A stretch of DNA of 64,000 nt from Acidobacteriaceae bacterium. Lineage in GTDB: Bacteria > Acidobacteriota > Terriglobia > Terriglobales > Acidobacteriaceae. The translations under genes and the position numbers were made by a program. The DNA lies in NCBI GenBank assembly GCA_003151335.1, contig PLXE01000104.1, positions 1-64,000 on the forward strand. The letters run 5' to 3'. The notes under the pieces were generated by a model that was given only the letters and a program-made list of their open reading frames with translations, was not told the origin of the DNA and ran no database searches. This document shows positions 29,356 through 37,422 of the stretch, piece by piece; the first letter of the stretch is position 1; every line of letters starts with the position of its first letter.

Positions 29356-30441
29356 ATGCAGTTAACAGTCGTGCAGCCCCAAGTTCACCAGGCGTGCTGG
29401 TGGGAGACAATGGCCGACGGCCGTCTCCACTGTTACCTTTGTCCGCGGCATTGCCACATCGGAGAAGGCCAAAGCGGCTTCTGCTTCATCCGCAAGAATG
29501 AAGGCGGACGCCTGCTGCAACTCGGCTACGGGCGGCCAGCCGCCGTGGCGATGGATCCGGTCGAGAAGAAGCCGCTCAACCATTTTTTCCCCGGCACCAA
29601 GATCCTTTCCATGGGCACCGCCGGCTGCAACATGGGCTGTTCCTTCTGCCAGAACTGGGACATCTCCAAGGCCAAGTCCGACCAGGTCAACGCGCTGACG
29701 CTCAGTGCGGAAAACGTGGTCGAAGTGGCGCTGGAGCACCGCGCGCCCCACATCGCGTTCACCTACAACGAGCCGACCATCTGGGGCGAGTACGTTATCG
29801 ACATCGCGCGCGAAGCCCACGGCGCCGGCCTGAACACGGTGATGGTCTCGAATGGTTACATCACGCGCGAGGCGTTCTTCGATATTTATCGCTACATTGA
29901 CGCCGCCAACATCGACCTCAAAGCGTTCACCGAGGAGTTTTACGGCAAGATCACGCTGACCCACTTGCAGCCGGTGCTGGACACATTGAAGTGGCTGCGG
30001 CATGAAACCGGCGTGTGGTTTGAGATCACCAATCTCATCATTCCAACGCTGAACGACGGCGACGCCGAATTTCAGGAGCTGTGCGATTGGGTGCTGGAGA
30101 ACCTGGGCGATGATGTGCCGCTGCACTTCACCGCGTTCCACCCGGATTTCAAATTGCAGGATAAAACGGCGACGCCCCCCGAGACGCTGCACCGAGCGCG
30201 TACGCTGGCTATGCGGATGGGGCTGAAGTACGTTTACGAAGGCAATATCTTCTCCGATGGGGCAAATACGATCTGTCCGGGATGCAAGCAGATCGTGATC
30301 ACGCGTTCGTGGCATTCGGTGATGTCGAACCGGCTGAAGAACGGCTGCTGCGAAAACTGCGGCACGCGGATTCCAGGCGTGTTTACCAGAGCCGAAGGCG
30401 AGAAGCGGCGGGAGTGGGCGGACGTGGTGCAGAAATCCTAA
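29356..30441 (+). CDS. amrS: AmmeMemoRadiSam-type radical SAM enzyme
   Basis: The ATG at 29356 has GAGGAGGAAG 9 bases upstream. The 361-residue protein begins with a cysteine-rich segment (CYLCPRHC ... GFCFIRKN), followed by the radical SAM motif CX3CX2C in CNMGCSFCQNW (about 80-90), and ends with a zinc-like CPGCK ... CCENCG pair. This is the layout of the AmmeMemoRadiSam radical SAM protein. The family usually works with MEMO and AMMECR1 proteins; neither is present here as a separate gene. The reaction is not established. Confidence 0.88.
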   Translation: MQLTVVQPQVHQACWWETMADGRLHCYLCPRHCHIGEGQSGFCFIRKNEGGRLLQLGYGRPAAVAMDPVEKKPLNHFFPGTKILSMGTAGCNMGCSFCQNWDISKAKSDQVNALTLSAENVVEVALEHRAPHIAFTYNEPTIWGEYVIDIAREAHGAGLNTVMVSNGYITREAFFDIYRYIDAANIDLKAFTEEFYGKITLTHLQPVLDTLKWLRHETGVWFEITNLIIPTLNDGDAEFQELCDWVLENLGDDVPLHFTAFHPDFKLQDKTATPPETLHRARTLAMRMGLKYVYEGNIFSDGANTICPGCKQIVITRSWHSVMSNRLKNGCCENCGTRIPGVFTRAEGEKRREWADVVQKS

Positions 30442-30464
30442 CCACTTGAACGGAACGCTAGATG

Positions 30465-31052
30465 CTACCGCTCTTCCCGCTCAATCCACTTCGCAGTAGG
30501 CTCGGAGCGAAATACCGCCAGCTTTTCCAGGAGGCTGGCGGGATCATCGTCATCCAGCACCAGCCTGCGATTCTCCTCGCGCAAGAAGCCTTCGCGCACA
30601 GCGTGGTCAAACAACTCCAGCAGAGGAGCGTAATAGTTCTCGACATTAAGCAGGCCGCAAGGCTTGGACTGAAGGCCGAGCTGCGACCAAGTCACGACCT
30701 CGCAAAACTCCTCGACCGTGCCGAAGCCGCCGGGCAGCGCGATGAAGCCGTCGGAAAGATCGGACATCACCGCCTTGCGCTCGTGCATGGAGTTCACAAT
30801 ACGCAACTCGGTCAGGCCGGTATGGCCAACCTCCTTCGCCATCAACGACTCGGGAATCACGCCGATGGCGCGGCCACCTCGCGCCAGTATGGTGTCGGCG
30901 AGAACGCCCATCAGTCCGATGTTGCCGCCGCCGTACACCAGTTCGATTCCGCGCTCGACCAGTAATACTCCAAGCCGTTCGGCGGCCGCGCGATAAGCCG
31001 GACGCCGGCCCGTATAGGAACCGCAGAAAACGCAGAGGCGACGAAAGAGCAT
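30465..31052 (-). CDS. LOG-family (TIGR00730) Rossmann-fold protein
   Basis: The protein has 195 residues. LCVFCGS at the N-terminus, YGGGNIGLMG, and PGGFGTVEEFCEVVTW (PGGxGTxxE) are the diagnostic motifs. LOG proteins cleave the ribose phosphate from nucleoside monophosphates (cytokinin riboside 5'-monophosphate phosphoribohydrolase). In bacteria the activity is probably general purine nucleotide salvage or housekeeping. It is convergent with amrS with 23 bases between stops. Confidence 0.9.
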   Translation of the reverse strand: MLFRRLCVFCGSYTGRRPAYRAAAERLGVLLVERGIELVYGGGNIGLMGVLADTILARGGRAIGVIPESLMAKEVGHTGLTELRIVNSMHERKAVMSDLSDGFIALPGGFGTVEEFCEVVTWSQLGLQSKPCGLLNVENYYAPLLELFDHAVREGFLREENRRLVLDDDDPASLLEKLAVFRSEPTAKWIEREER

Positions 31053-31087
31053 GAAGGGATGATTGTATAGTTCGCCCGCCTAGAGGG

Positions 31088-31144
31088 TTCCTTCGACTTC
31101 GTCGGCGTCCGCTGTCGCGGACTCCCCTGCGCTCAGGATGACAA
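31088..31144. repeat. Dispersed palindromic element (CTCAGGATGAC family)
   Basis: TTCCTTCGACTTCG and GCGCTCAGGATGAC flank an inner stem GTCCGC / GCGGAC at 31107-31122. It is related to the elements at 18760, 39857 and 58340. Confidence 0.6.
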
Positions 31145-31190
31145 TGTCAATATCTTTCCTGTGTCCTCCGTGTGGCCGTGGTTAAGATTG

Positions 31191-31218
31191 TTGACACAGA
31201 CATTCTGAATCCTTTAAT
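31191..31218 (+). promoter_or_regulatory. Promoter of the PerR-like gene
   Basis: A perfect -35 TTGACA (31191-31196) is followed after 16 bases by TTTAAT (31213-31218). The start site would be near 31225, giving a very short leader before the ATG at 31240. Confidence 0.6.
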
Positions 31219-31229
31219 AACTATTATCA
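31215..31229. promoter_or_regulatory. Per/Fur-box-like operator
   Basis: TAATAACTATTATCA matches the 7-1-7 Per box TTATAATnATTATAA at 11 of 14 informative positions. It overlaps the predicted -10 region of the PerR-like gene, consistent with autoregulation. Confidence 0.5.
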
Positions 31230-31239
31230 TCTGATAAGT

Positions 31240-31683
31240 ATGCGCCGGGAGACTTACAACGAGTTTCGCCGGTTGTGCCAAGAGCACAATTTGGCGGCGA
31301 CACACCAGAGGGAAAAAATCTACGAGGCGCTGGTGTCACGACCCGGGCATTATTCGCCGGAGGAGATCTACGAGCAGGTAAAACAAGACTTGCCGTCGAT
31401 CTCACTCGCGACGGTTTACAAGAACCTCAAGACCTTCCTGCACGCCGGCATGCTGCGCGAGGTCAGTCCTCATCACGGCTCGTGGCGCATCGACGCCAAT
31501 CGCCATCCCCATCATCATCTGGTTTGTACGCATTGCCGGTCCATTACCGATTTGGACTTCGATTCGCTGGGCCCGGTGAAACTGCACGGCAAACTTCCTT
31601 CAGGTTTCAGGCTGGAAAAGTTTACTATTGAGGCGCAGGGCATCTGTAAGGCTTGCACCGCAGCGGAAACAAAGCAGCATTAA
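31240..31683 (+). CDS. Fur-family regulator, PerR-like
   Basis: The protein has 147 residues. An N-terminal winged helix (LAATHQREKIYEALVSRPGH ... SLATVYKNLKTFLHAGML, about 20-75) is followed by the metal-binding dimerisation domain: HPHHHLVCTHC and a second pair CKAC form the structural Zn(Cys)4 site, and the H-rich loop with TDLDFD supplies the regulatory site. This is the PerR/Fur fold; the Asp-rich regulatory site leans towards peroxide-sensing PerR. A Per-box-like site overlaps its own promoter. A redox regulation block (Crp/Fnr proteins and cytochromes) follows downstream. Confidence 0.85.
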   Translation: MRRETYNEFRRLCQEHNLAATHQREKIYEALVSRPGHYSPEEIYEQVKQDLPSISLATVYKNLKTFLHAGMLREVSPHHGSWRIDANRHPHHHLVCTHCRSITDLDFDSLGPVKLHGKLPSGFRLEKFTIEAQGICKACTAAETKQH

Positions 31684-32078
31684 TTGCTATTTTCAAACCC
31701 CACCGTGTAGCGCAATTTCTTCAACCGACCGGCCAATCTGTGACGATCATGCGGGAAACGGCTGCTGCCCCGTTGCCCTGACAGTCACATGTCACAAGCG
31801 ATTGTGATCTGTGTACTTGTTGGATGTGCGGTGGGAGTGTTCCGCTGGAGTGTATCTGGAGTAAAACCTTGACTGCCGCGACCATCCCAGAACGTCCCGG
31901 AGCGCTAAACATGAGGGTTCCCCGCAATTTAGCTGATCACCTGGTTAGGTGACGGAGGACACTCACGCAAGTGCGGGCAAGGGATAAGGGGCAGGGCAGG
32001 GTTTCCACCCGGAAGCGCGTTGCACGCGCAATCCGGCCGTATGACACGGGGATATGATTTGAAGTACAGGGGGTCGTC
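31684..32078 (+). other. Long leader or spacer before the Crp/Fnr gene
   Basis: About 395 non-coding bases. A symmetrical TCACA-AGCGAT-TGTGA (31794-31809 region) and several isolated TGTGA half-sites occur, but no correctly oriented GTGA-N6-TCAC palindrome was found here. No ORF of interest was seen. Confidence 0.4.
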
Positions 32079-32801
32079 GTGCTTACACCATATGGCTTGG
32101 ACATCATAGAAAGCTGCCTGGCCTGCAAGATGCGGGCCGAACACATATTTTGCGATCTTCCACCGGCGGCATTGCAGACCTTTGAATCCGTCAAATACGC
32201 TACTGCCTACCCGAAGGGCGCGGTGTTGTTCGTCGAGGGCCAGACGCCGCGCGGCATTTTTGTGTTGTGCAAAGGCCGCGTCAAACTCTCCATCTGCTCC
32301 ACCGACGGCAAGACGCTGATCTTGAAGATCGCCGAACCGGGAGAGGTGCTGGGCCTCAGCGCCACGGTGAGCGGCAAGCCCTACGAGCTGACCGCCGAGA
32401 CCGTCGATCCTTGCCAGGTGAACTTCGTCAAGCGCGAAGACTTCCTGCGTTTTCTCAAGGAACACGCCGATGCCTGCCTGCGGGTAGCCGAGCAATTGAG
32501 CGAAAAGTACAACACCGCGTGCCGCGAAATTCGCTCGCTCGGTCTTTCGCACTCCGCAGCCGAGAAATTGGCGAAGCTGCTGTTGGAGTGGAGTGCCAAG
32601 AACGGCGAAGCCGCGAAAGCGGAGCCGCGGGTGAAGCTGGCCCTGACGCATGAGGAGATCGCGCAGATGATTGGCACCTCCCGTGAGACCGTAACGCGTT
32701 TGTTTGCCGATTTGAAACGGCGCCAGATTGTACAGGCAAAAGGCTCAACTCTCCTGATCCGCAACAAGGCAGCGCTGAAGGCACTGGCCATTACGCAGTG
32801 A
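32079..32801 (+). CDS. Crp/Fnr-family regulator with CRP-like recognition helix
   Basis: The GTG-started protein has 240 residues. A cysteine motif CX2CX8C (CLACKMRAEHIFC, about 13-25) precedes the cyclic-nucleotide-binding-type beta-roll (about 30-140), the long dimer helix, and an intact winged helix (about 185-235). The recognition helix reads TSRETVTRLFADLK; RETVxR is the same as in E. coli CRP, which reads GTGA half-sites, whereas FNR uses a different helix and TTGAT. Four GTGA-N6-TCAC palindromes lie 140-900 bases downstream. The three clustered N-terminal cysteines hint at an Fe-S cluster or thiol switch. It is followed by an HTH-less paralogue. Confidence 0.88.
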   Translation: MLTPYGLDIIESCLACKMRAEHIFCDLPPAALQTFESVKYATAYPKGAVLFVEGQTPRGIFVLCKGRVKLSICSTDGKTLILKIAEPGEVLGLSATVSGKPYELTAETVDPCQVNFVKREDFLRFLKEHADACLRVAEQLSEKYNTACREIRSLGLSHSAAEKLAKLLLEWSAKNGEAAKAEPRVKLALTHEEIAQMIGTSRETVTRLFADLKRRQIVQAKGSTLLIRNKAALKALAITQ

Positions 32802-32941
32802 GCTAAAGGGTTGTGATTACTGCCGATTGCGGCCTCCGCACTGGCACGTCCGGACGTGGATTGAGTGCTTCGGCTGCCATTCCAAATCCAATCTGCGAAG
32901 AGCAATCGACCCGCCTGGTGTGAACAAGGTCACGGAAATCA

Positions 32942-32955
32942 GTGACTGCAATCAC
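32942..32955. promoter_or_regulatory. CRP-type site upstream of the HTH-less paralogue
   Basis: GTGA-CTGCAA-TCAC is a perfect core palindrome. Its centre lies about 42 bases upstream of the start site predicted from a TATTAA -10 box (32979-32984), the spacing of a class II activator. Confidence 0.75.
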
Positions 32956-32991
32956 TGCATTCGAAGGGGGCGGAGACGTATTAACTCAATC

Positions 32992-33501
32992 ATGGAGAGC
33001 ATGATTCAGTCGAGTTGCTTGACCTGCGATTTCCGTCCCGACCGGCTCTTTTGCGACATGCCCGCGGAGTCGTTGAGAACTTTCGACGAGATCAAATCGC
33101 TCACCGCTTACCCCAGGAGCACGGTCCTGTTCGCCGAGGGGCGGCCGGTCCGCGGCATTTATATTTTGTGCGATGGCCGGGCCAAGCTGTCCATTTGCTC
33201 CGATACCGGAAAACGGCTGACCTTGCGCATCGCCGGCCCTGGAGAAGTGCTGGGACTGGGGGCTGCCCTGTCCAATACCCCTTACGAGGTCACGGCAGAA
33301 TTGCTGGACCACTCGCAAGTCGTTTTCGTGCGCAGAAAAGATCTGCTGAAGTTCTTGCGGGAACATCGCGAGGCTTGCCTGCAAATCGTGCGTATGTTGA
33401 GTCAGGACCTGCATGGGGCCTACGAGCGCGTCCGTACCATTGGCATGATACGCACCCGCCGGCCGCGCATCATGTTCCGGCCCCGTGCCTTGCTGGTCTA
33501 A
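32992..33501 (+). CDS. HTH-less Crp/Fnr paralogue
   Basis: The start is at 32992 or at the ATG 9 bases later, which has GGAG in front. About 169 residues contain the same CX2CX8C motif (CLTCDFRPDRLFC), a complete beta-roll (about 25-125) and the start of the dimer helix. After VRTIGM the protein ends in a short basic tail (RTRRPRIMFRPRALLV), so the winged helix is missing. No HTH is found in other frames before a strong terminator 19 bases downstream, so it is a clean truncated paralogue rather than a simple frameshift. It may act by dimerising with the full-length regulator, or bind ligand only. Confidence 0.8.
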   Translation: MESMIQSSCLTCDFRPDRLFCDMPAESLRTFDEIKSLTAYPRSTVLFAEGRPVRGIYILCDGRAKLSICSDTGKRLTLRIAGPGEVLGLGAALSNTPYEVTAELLDHSQVVFVRRKDLLKFLREHREACLQIVRMLSQDLHGAYERVRTIGMIRTRRPRIMFRPRALLV

Positions 33502-33519
33502 GCCAGGAGTTACCCCTTG

Positions 33520-33548
33520 GCCCGCGATATTCTCGCGGGCTTTTTGTT
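33520..33548 (+). terminator. Intrinsic terminator after the HTH-less paralogue
   Basis: An 8-bp GC-rich stem (GCCCGCGA / TCGCGGGC) with a 5-nt loop is followed by TTTTTGTTT. Confidence 0.85.
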
Positions 33549-33606
33549 TGGAGCGCGCACGCTAACCGGCACTCCCATGCTTCATTCCTCAATGGGCCTC
33601 CGGTTG

Positions 33607-33620
33607 GTGATACCGCTCAC
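33607..33620. promoter_or_regulatory. CRP-type site 1 of the cytochrome promoter
   Basis: GTGA-TACCGC-TCAC. Its centre is 41 bp upstream of the next site, close to four helical turns. Confidence 0.65.
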
Positions 33621-33646
33621 CTCTTGCGGTGAGGAGCGCCCCGGGG

Positions 33647-33662
33647 TGTGACCGCAATCACA
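33647..33662. promoter_or_regulatory. CRP-type site 2 of the cytochrome promoter
   Basis: TGTGA-CCGCAA-TCACA is a perfect match to the full E. coli CRP consensus TGTGA-N6-TCACA. Confidence 0.8.
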
Positions 33663-33669
33663 CCCGCCC

Positions 33670-33683
33670 GTGAGTGCACTCAC
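33670..33683. promoter_or_regulatory. CRP-type site 3 of the cytochrome promoter
   Basis: GTGA-GTGCAC-TCAC, a fully symmetrical palindrome centred 22 bp (about two turns) downstream of site 2. Confidence 0.75.
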
Positions 33684-33711
33684 TGCCCCTCCGCGCCCTC
33701 ATCGGCGATGG

Positions 33712-33717
33712 TTATAA
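33712..33717 (+). promoter_or_regulatory. -10 element of the cytochrome promoter
   Basis: TATAAG follows the three CRP-type sites, with no recognisable -35 hexamer at the proper distance, as expected for an activator-dependent promoter. The start site would be near 33724, giving a leader of about 36 bases. Confidence 0.5.
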
Positions 33718-33759
33718 GTGACGCGACAGCTGACGCGTCCGGCGAAAGCGAGGGTTGCG

Positions 33760-35733
33760 GTGAAGCGTTGCGGTATGGTTCTGTTTGTTGCCTTGCTGCT
33801 CGGCACGGGGGCGATGGCCAAGTCCGCTCCCAAGATGAGCAACGAGGACTGCCTGGCTTGCCATAACGACTCCACTCTCAGCAAAGAGGAGAACGGCAAA
33901 CCAGTCAGCTTGCACGTCGATGACGCGAAGTTCAAGGCCTCAATTCACAGCGTCTTCGGTTGCACCGATTGCCACAAAGACATCCAGGCATTCCCCCACG
34001 ATCCCACGCCCGCGAAGCCGGTATGCGTTACCTGCCATGCCGACCAGCAAACGGCCTACGAGCATGGTGTTCATGCCAAGGCGGCTGCGGCAGGTAACGC
34101 CAATGTCGCGAAATGCCAGGACTGCCATGGCAGCGTGCATGAAATTCTGCCGGCCAGCGATCCCAAGTCAAAAGTAGCGCGGGGCAACATTCCGCAAACC
34201 TGCGGCGCCTGCCACGGACAAAAATTCGTCATGGCATCGAGCGGCATCAGCTCCGCTCCCTTCAACTCGTACCAGCAAAGTGTTCACGGTAAGGCCGTGG
34301 CTGCCGGTTCCGGCAAGGCTGCGGTGTGCACGGATTGTCACGGTGAGCACGATATTCTGGCCGCCACCAATCCCAAGTCGCCGATCAGCAAATTCAACGT
34401 TCCCGTAACCTGCGCCAAGTGTCACGACAATGTCCGGCAGGAGTACGTGCAAAGCATCCACGGCCAGGCGATCGCGCGCGGCAACTGGCAGGCGCCCGTG
34501 TGCACCGACTGCCACGGCATTCACACCATCAAGGCCCCCACGGACCCCAGTTCCTCGGTGGCGTCGGCGAATGTCGGCAGCGATTGTGCGCAGTGCCATG
34601 GCAGCGTGCGGCTTTCCAACGAGTTTGGCATGCCTTCGGGCCAGGTCAACACCTACCTGTCCAGCTATCACGGCATGGCATCGAAGATGGGTTCAACGAC
34701 GGTGGCCAATTGCGCCAGTTGCCACGGGGTGCATAACATTCTGCCTTCCCGCGATCCGCGCTCCACCATCAATCATGCCAACCTGGCCAAGACCTGCGGG
34801 CAATGTCATCCTGGGGCCAACGAGAAATTCATCAGCTTCAAGGTGCATTCTGACGGCGTAGCGAAAGCCGACTTCAGCAGCAAGGTGATTGGCTATATCA
34901 GCAAGTTCTATATCTGGATGATCATCGGCGTCATCGGTGGCATGGTGCTGCATAATCTGATCGTCTTCCGCAAGAAGCTCATCTTGCACCGCATCGGACA
35001 GCCCCGCATTTTGTTCCGCATGACGCGGGGACAGCGGGTGCAGCATATTATCCTGCTCGGCAGCTTCTTCACGCTGGTGCTGACCGGCTTTGCCTTGCGC
35101 TATCCGTCATCGTGGCTGGGTACGTTGTTCGTCAACGAAGCAGTGCGCAGCATTGTCCATCGAGTGGCCGGAGTGGTGCTGATCGCGGTCAGCTTGTTCC
35201 ATCTGTGGTATGTAGTCAGGACCCCGGATGGCCGCCGCCTGATCAAGGACATGCTGCCCGACTGGAAGGACGTCACCGACGTACGTGACGCATTCCGCTA
35301 CTACCTGGGTTATAGCGACCAGCGTCCGTTGTTCCGCCGCTTCACCTATGCCGAGAAGGCCGAGTACTGGGCGTTAGTGTGGGGCATGTTCGTGATGGCC
35401 AACACCGGATTGATGGTGTGGTTTAAAGTGGGGGTGGGCGAAAGAGTGCCGGGGTGGTGGATCGATGTCGCGCTCGCCATCCACTGGTATGAAGCCATAC
35501 TCGCCACCTTGGCCATTATCGTATGGCATTTCTATGGAGTGATATTCGACCCCGATGCCTATCCCATGAATTGGGCTTGGTATGATGGCAAGATGTCGGT
35601 TGAGGCCTACGAGCATGAGCACGCTCTCGATCTGCTTGCGATTGAGCGGGCCACGGGCTCGGAGGAAGAAGAAACCGAGCCGGTCGAGGCGGCCGTGAAG
35701 GAGCAAGAGGAGACGGTCGCCAGCAAGAAGTAG
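33760..35733 (+). CDS. 11-haem cytochrome c fused to a cytochrome b-type membrane domain
   Basis: The GTG at 33760 is preferred: GAGGG lies 5 bases upstream and it yields a signal peptide starting with Lys-Arg; a GTG at 33718 would overlap the -10 box. The 657-residue product has eleven CxxCH motifs (CLACH, CTDCH, CVTCH, CQDCH, CGACH, CTDCH, CAKCH, CTDCH, CAQCH, CASCH, CGQCH) in the first 350 residues, many with a conserved distal histidine such as SVHG or SIHG. The C-terminal part has about five membrane helices with histidines (b561/formate dehydrogenase gamma type), followed by a Glu-rich tail. It should carry electrons between the quinone pool and periplasmic haems. CRP-type sites in the promoter point to control by the upstream regulator. 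Confidence 0.88.
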   Translation: MKRCGMVLFVALLLGTGAMAKSAPKMSNEDCLACHNDSTLSKEENGKPVSLHVDDAKFKASIHSVFGCTDCHKDIQAFPHDPTPAKPVCVTCHADQQTAYEHGVHAKAAAAGNANVAKCQDCHGSVHEILPASDPKSKVARGNIPQTCGACHGQKFVMASSGISSAPFNSYQQSVHGKAVAAGSGKAAVCTDCHGEHDILAATNPKSPISKFNVPVTCAKCHDNVRQEYVQSIHGQAIARGNWQAPVCTDCHGIHTIKAPTDPSSSVASANVGSDCAQCHGSVRLSNEFGMPSGQVNTYLSSYHGMASKMGSTTVANCASCHGVHNILPSRDPRSTINHANLAKTCGQCHPGANEKFISFKVHSDGVAKADFSSKVIGYISKFYIWMIIGVIGGMVLHNLIVFRKKLILHRIGQPRILFRMTRGQRVQHIILLGSFFTLVLTGFALRYPSSWLGTLFVNEAVRSIVHRVAGVVLIAVSLFHLWYVVRTPDGRRLIKDMLPDWKDVTDVRDAFRYYLGYSDQRPLFRRFTYAEKAEYWALVWGMFVMANTGLMVWFKVGVGERVPGWWIDVALAIHWYEAILATLAIIVWHFYGVIFDPDAYPMNWAWYDGKMSVEAYEHEHALDLLAIERATGSEEEETEPVEAAVKEQEETVASKK

Positions 35734-35883
35734 GGAGCAGGCCGGAAGAAGCCTTGCAACTTTGGGTGAGGTAAGCGGCAGGTTCGGGTTTCTTGTTTGC
35801 ATACGCTTTTTTGGGGTAAGTTCTGCAACACTGAAGGTGCGTGATTTGCACTGGGGTGGGGCGAAGAAGGGACAATTAAATAA

Positions 35884-37422
35884 ATGACTGAGGACACGCA
35901 GAGGGTGGATCCTCTACGCGATCATCCGCCAGTTTCGCAAAATCTCATTCGCAATCCCCTCAGCCTGATCGGCCTGGCGCTGGCCGGCGTCGCGGTCGCC
36001 AACATCGTTCTGCTTGTTCTCATTGACGTCCTTGCCAGCCGCTCATCTCCCTACATAGGCGTTCTCGCTTACATGGTGGCGCCGGCATTCCTGGTTCTGG
36101 GACTCATTCTGGTCCCCATCGGAATGGTGATCGAGCGTCGTCGTCGGCTTCACGCCGTAGGTGCGCCACCCCATTTTCCGAGTCTCGATCTCAACAATCC
36201 CGCGCAACGCAGCACGTTTGCCTTCCTGCTCAGCTTTGTGGTGATCTTCGCGCTGGTCAGTTCCGTCGGCAGCTACAAGGCCTACGAGTTCACCGATTCA
36301 GTGGATTTCTGCGGCCAGTTGTGCCATACCGTTATGCATCCCGAATTCACCGCGTATGAGGCCTCGCCGCACGCGCGCGTGGCTTGTGTCGAATGTCACG
36401 TCGGGTCGGGTGCGAGTTGGTACGTGAAGTCCAAGCTGTCGGGCATGCGGCAGGTTTACTACACCGCTTTGGGCACCTATCCCCGTCCCATCCCCACCCC
36501 AGTGCATAATCTTCGCCCCGCGCAGCAAACCTGCGAGCAGTGCCACTGGCCGAGGAAATTCTGGGGGGCGCAGCTCAAGACCTTCACCCATTATGGCGAC
36601 GATGAGCAGAATACGCCGCGCGTCGTCCGCATGCTGATGAAGGTCGGTGGCGGCGATCCCCGACTCGGACAGGCCGGGGAAGGCATCCACTGGCACATGA
36701 ACATCGCCAACAAGGTCACTTACATTGCCAGCGACGAACAGCGGCAGGTGATTCCCTGGGTGCGCATAGAAGACAAGAATGGCCGGGTGGCCGAGTACCT
36801 GGCGAAAGACGCCTCCCTCACTCAGGCGCAGATTGACAAAGCCGATAAGCGCCGCATGGACTGCATCGACTGCCACAACCGCCCGTCGCATATCTACGTG
36901 CCACCCGATGCCTCCGTGGATCAGGCGATTACCGGGCGCGCCATCGATGCCACGCTGCCATTCATCAAGCAGCAGGGTGTCGCGGTGCTGACCGCCGACT
37001 ACAAAACCTCTGACGAGGCGCGAAACGCGATTGCCACCAACATTACAAAGTTCTACCAGGACAAGTATCCGCAAATCGTGTCGGCCAAGCCGGACAGCGT
37101 CAAGGGTGCGGTGGTCGAACTGCAGCGCATCTACAGCACCACCTTCTTTCCCTACATGAAGGTGAACTGGAAGACGCATCCCAATAACATCGGGCACATG
37201 TACTATCAGGGCTGTTTCCGCTGCCACGATGGCAACCACGTAAGCAAGGACGGCAAGGTCATCAGCAAAGACTGCAACTCCTGCCATACGGTGATGGATC
37301 AGCAGGAAAGTGGCACGCAGATCGCGGCGGTGCCAGCTCAAACCTTCAAGCACCCGGTTGACATCGGAGACCTGACCGGAGTGAACTGCTCCGATTGCCA
37401 CAGCGGAGGCGTCGGGCCGTAG
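35884..37422 (+). CDS. NapC/NirT-like multihaem cytochrome c
   Basis: The protein has 512 residues. Three hydrophobic helices in the first 140 residues anchor it in the membrane. The first haem site is CGQLCH (CX3CH spacing) followed by CVECH, CEQCH, CIDCH, CFRCH, CNSCH and CSDCH, giving seven potential haems. The VDFCGQLCHTVMHPEF ... HARVACVECHVG region is the NapC/NrfH-type signature. Such proteins oxidise menaquinol and pass electrons to periplasmic reductases. It lies 150 bases after the 11-haem cytochrome and is probably in the same respiratory unit. No terminal reductase gene is adjacent, so the acceptor is unknown. Confidence 0.88.
   Translation: MTEDTQRVDPLRDHPPVSQNLIRNPLSLIGLALAGVAVANIVLLVLIDVLASRSSPYIGVLAYMVAPAFLVLGLILVPIGMVIERRRRLHAVGAPPHFPSLDLNNPAQRSTFAFLLSFVVIFALVSSVGSYKAYEFTDSVDFCGQLCHTVMHPEFTAYEASPHARVACVECHVGSGASWYVKSKLSGMRQVYYTALGTYPRPIPTPVHNLRPAQQTCEQCHWPRKFWGAQLKTFTHYGDDEQNTPRVVRMLMKVGGGDPRLGQAGEGIHWHMNIANKVTYIASDEQRQVIPWVRIEDKNGRVAEYLAKDASLTQAQIDKADKRRMDCIDCHNRPSHIYVPPDASVDQAITGRAIDATLPFIKQQGVAVLTADYKTSDEARNAIATNITKFYQDKYPQIVSAKPDSVKGAVVELQRIYSTTFFPYMKVNWKTHPNNIGHMYYQGCFRCHDGNHVSKDGKVISKDCNSCHTVMDQQESGTQIAAVPAQTFKHPVDIGDLTGVNCSDCHSGGVGP

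Noticed and set aside
31794-31809. TCACA-N6-TGTGA upstream of the full-length Crp/Fnr gene
   Set aside because: The half-sites point the wrong way for a CRP-type site, so autoregulation through this sequence is not supported.
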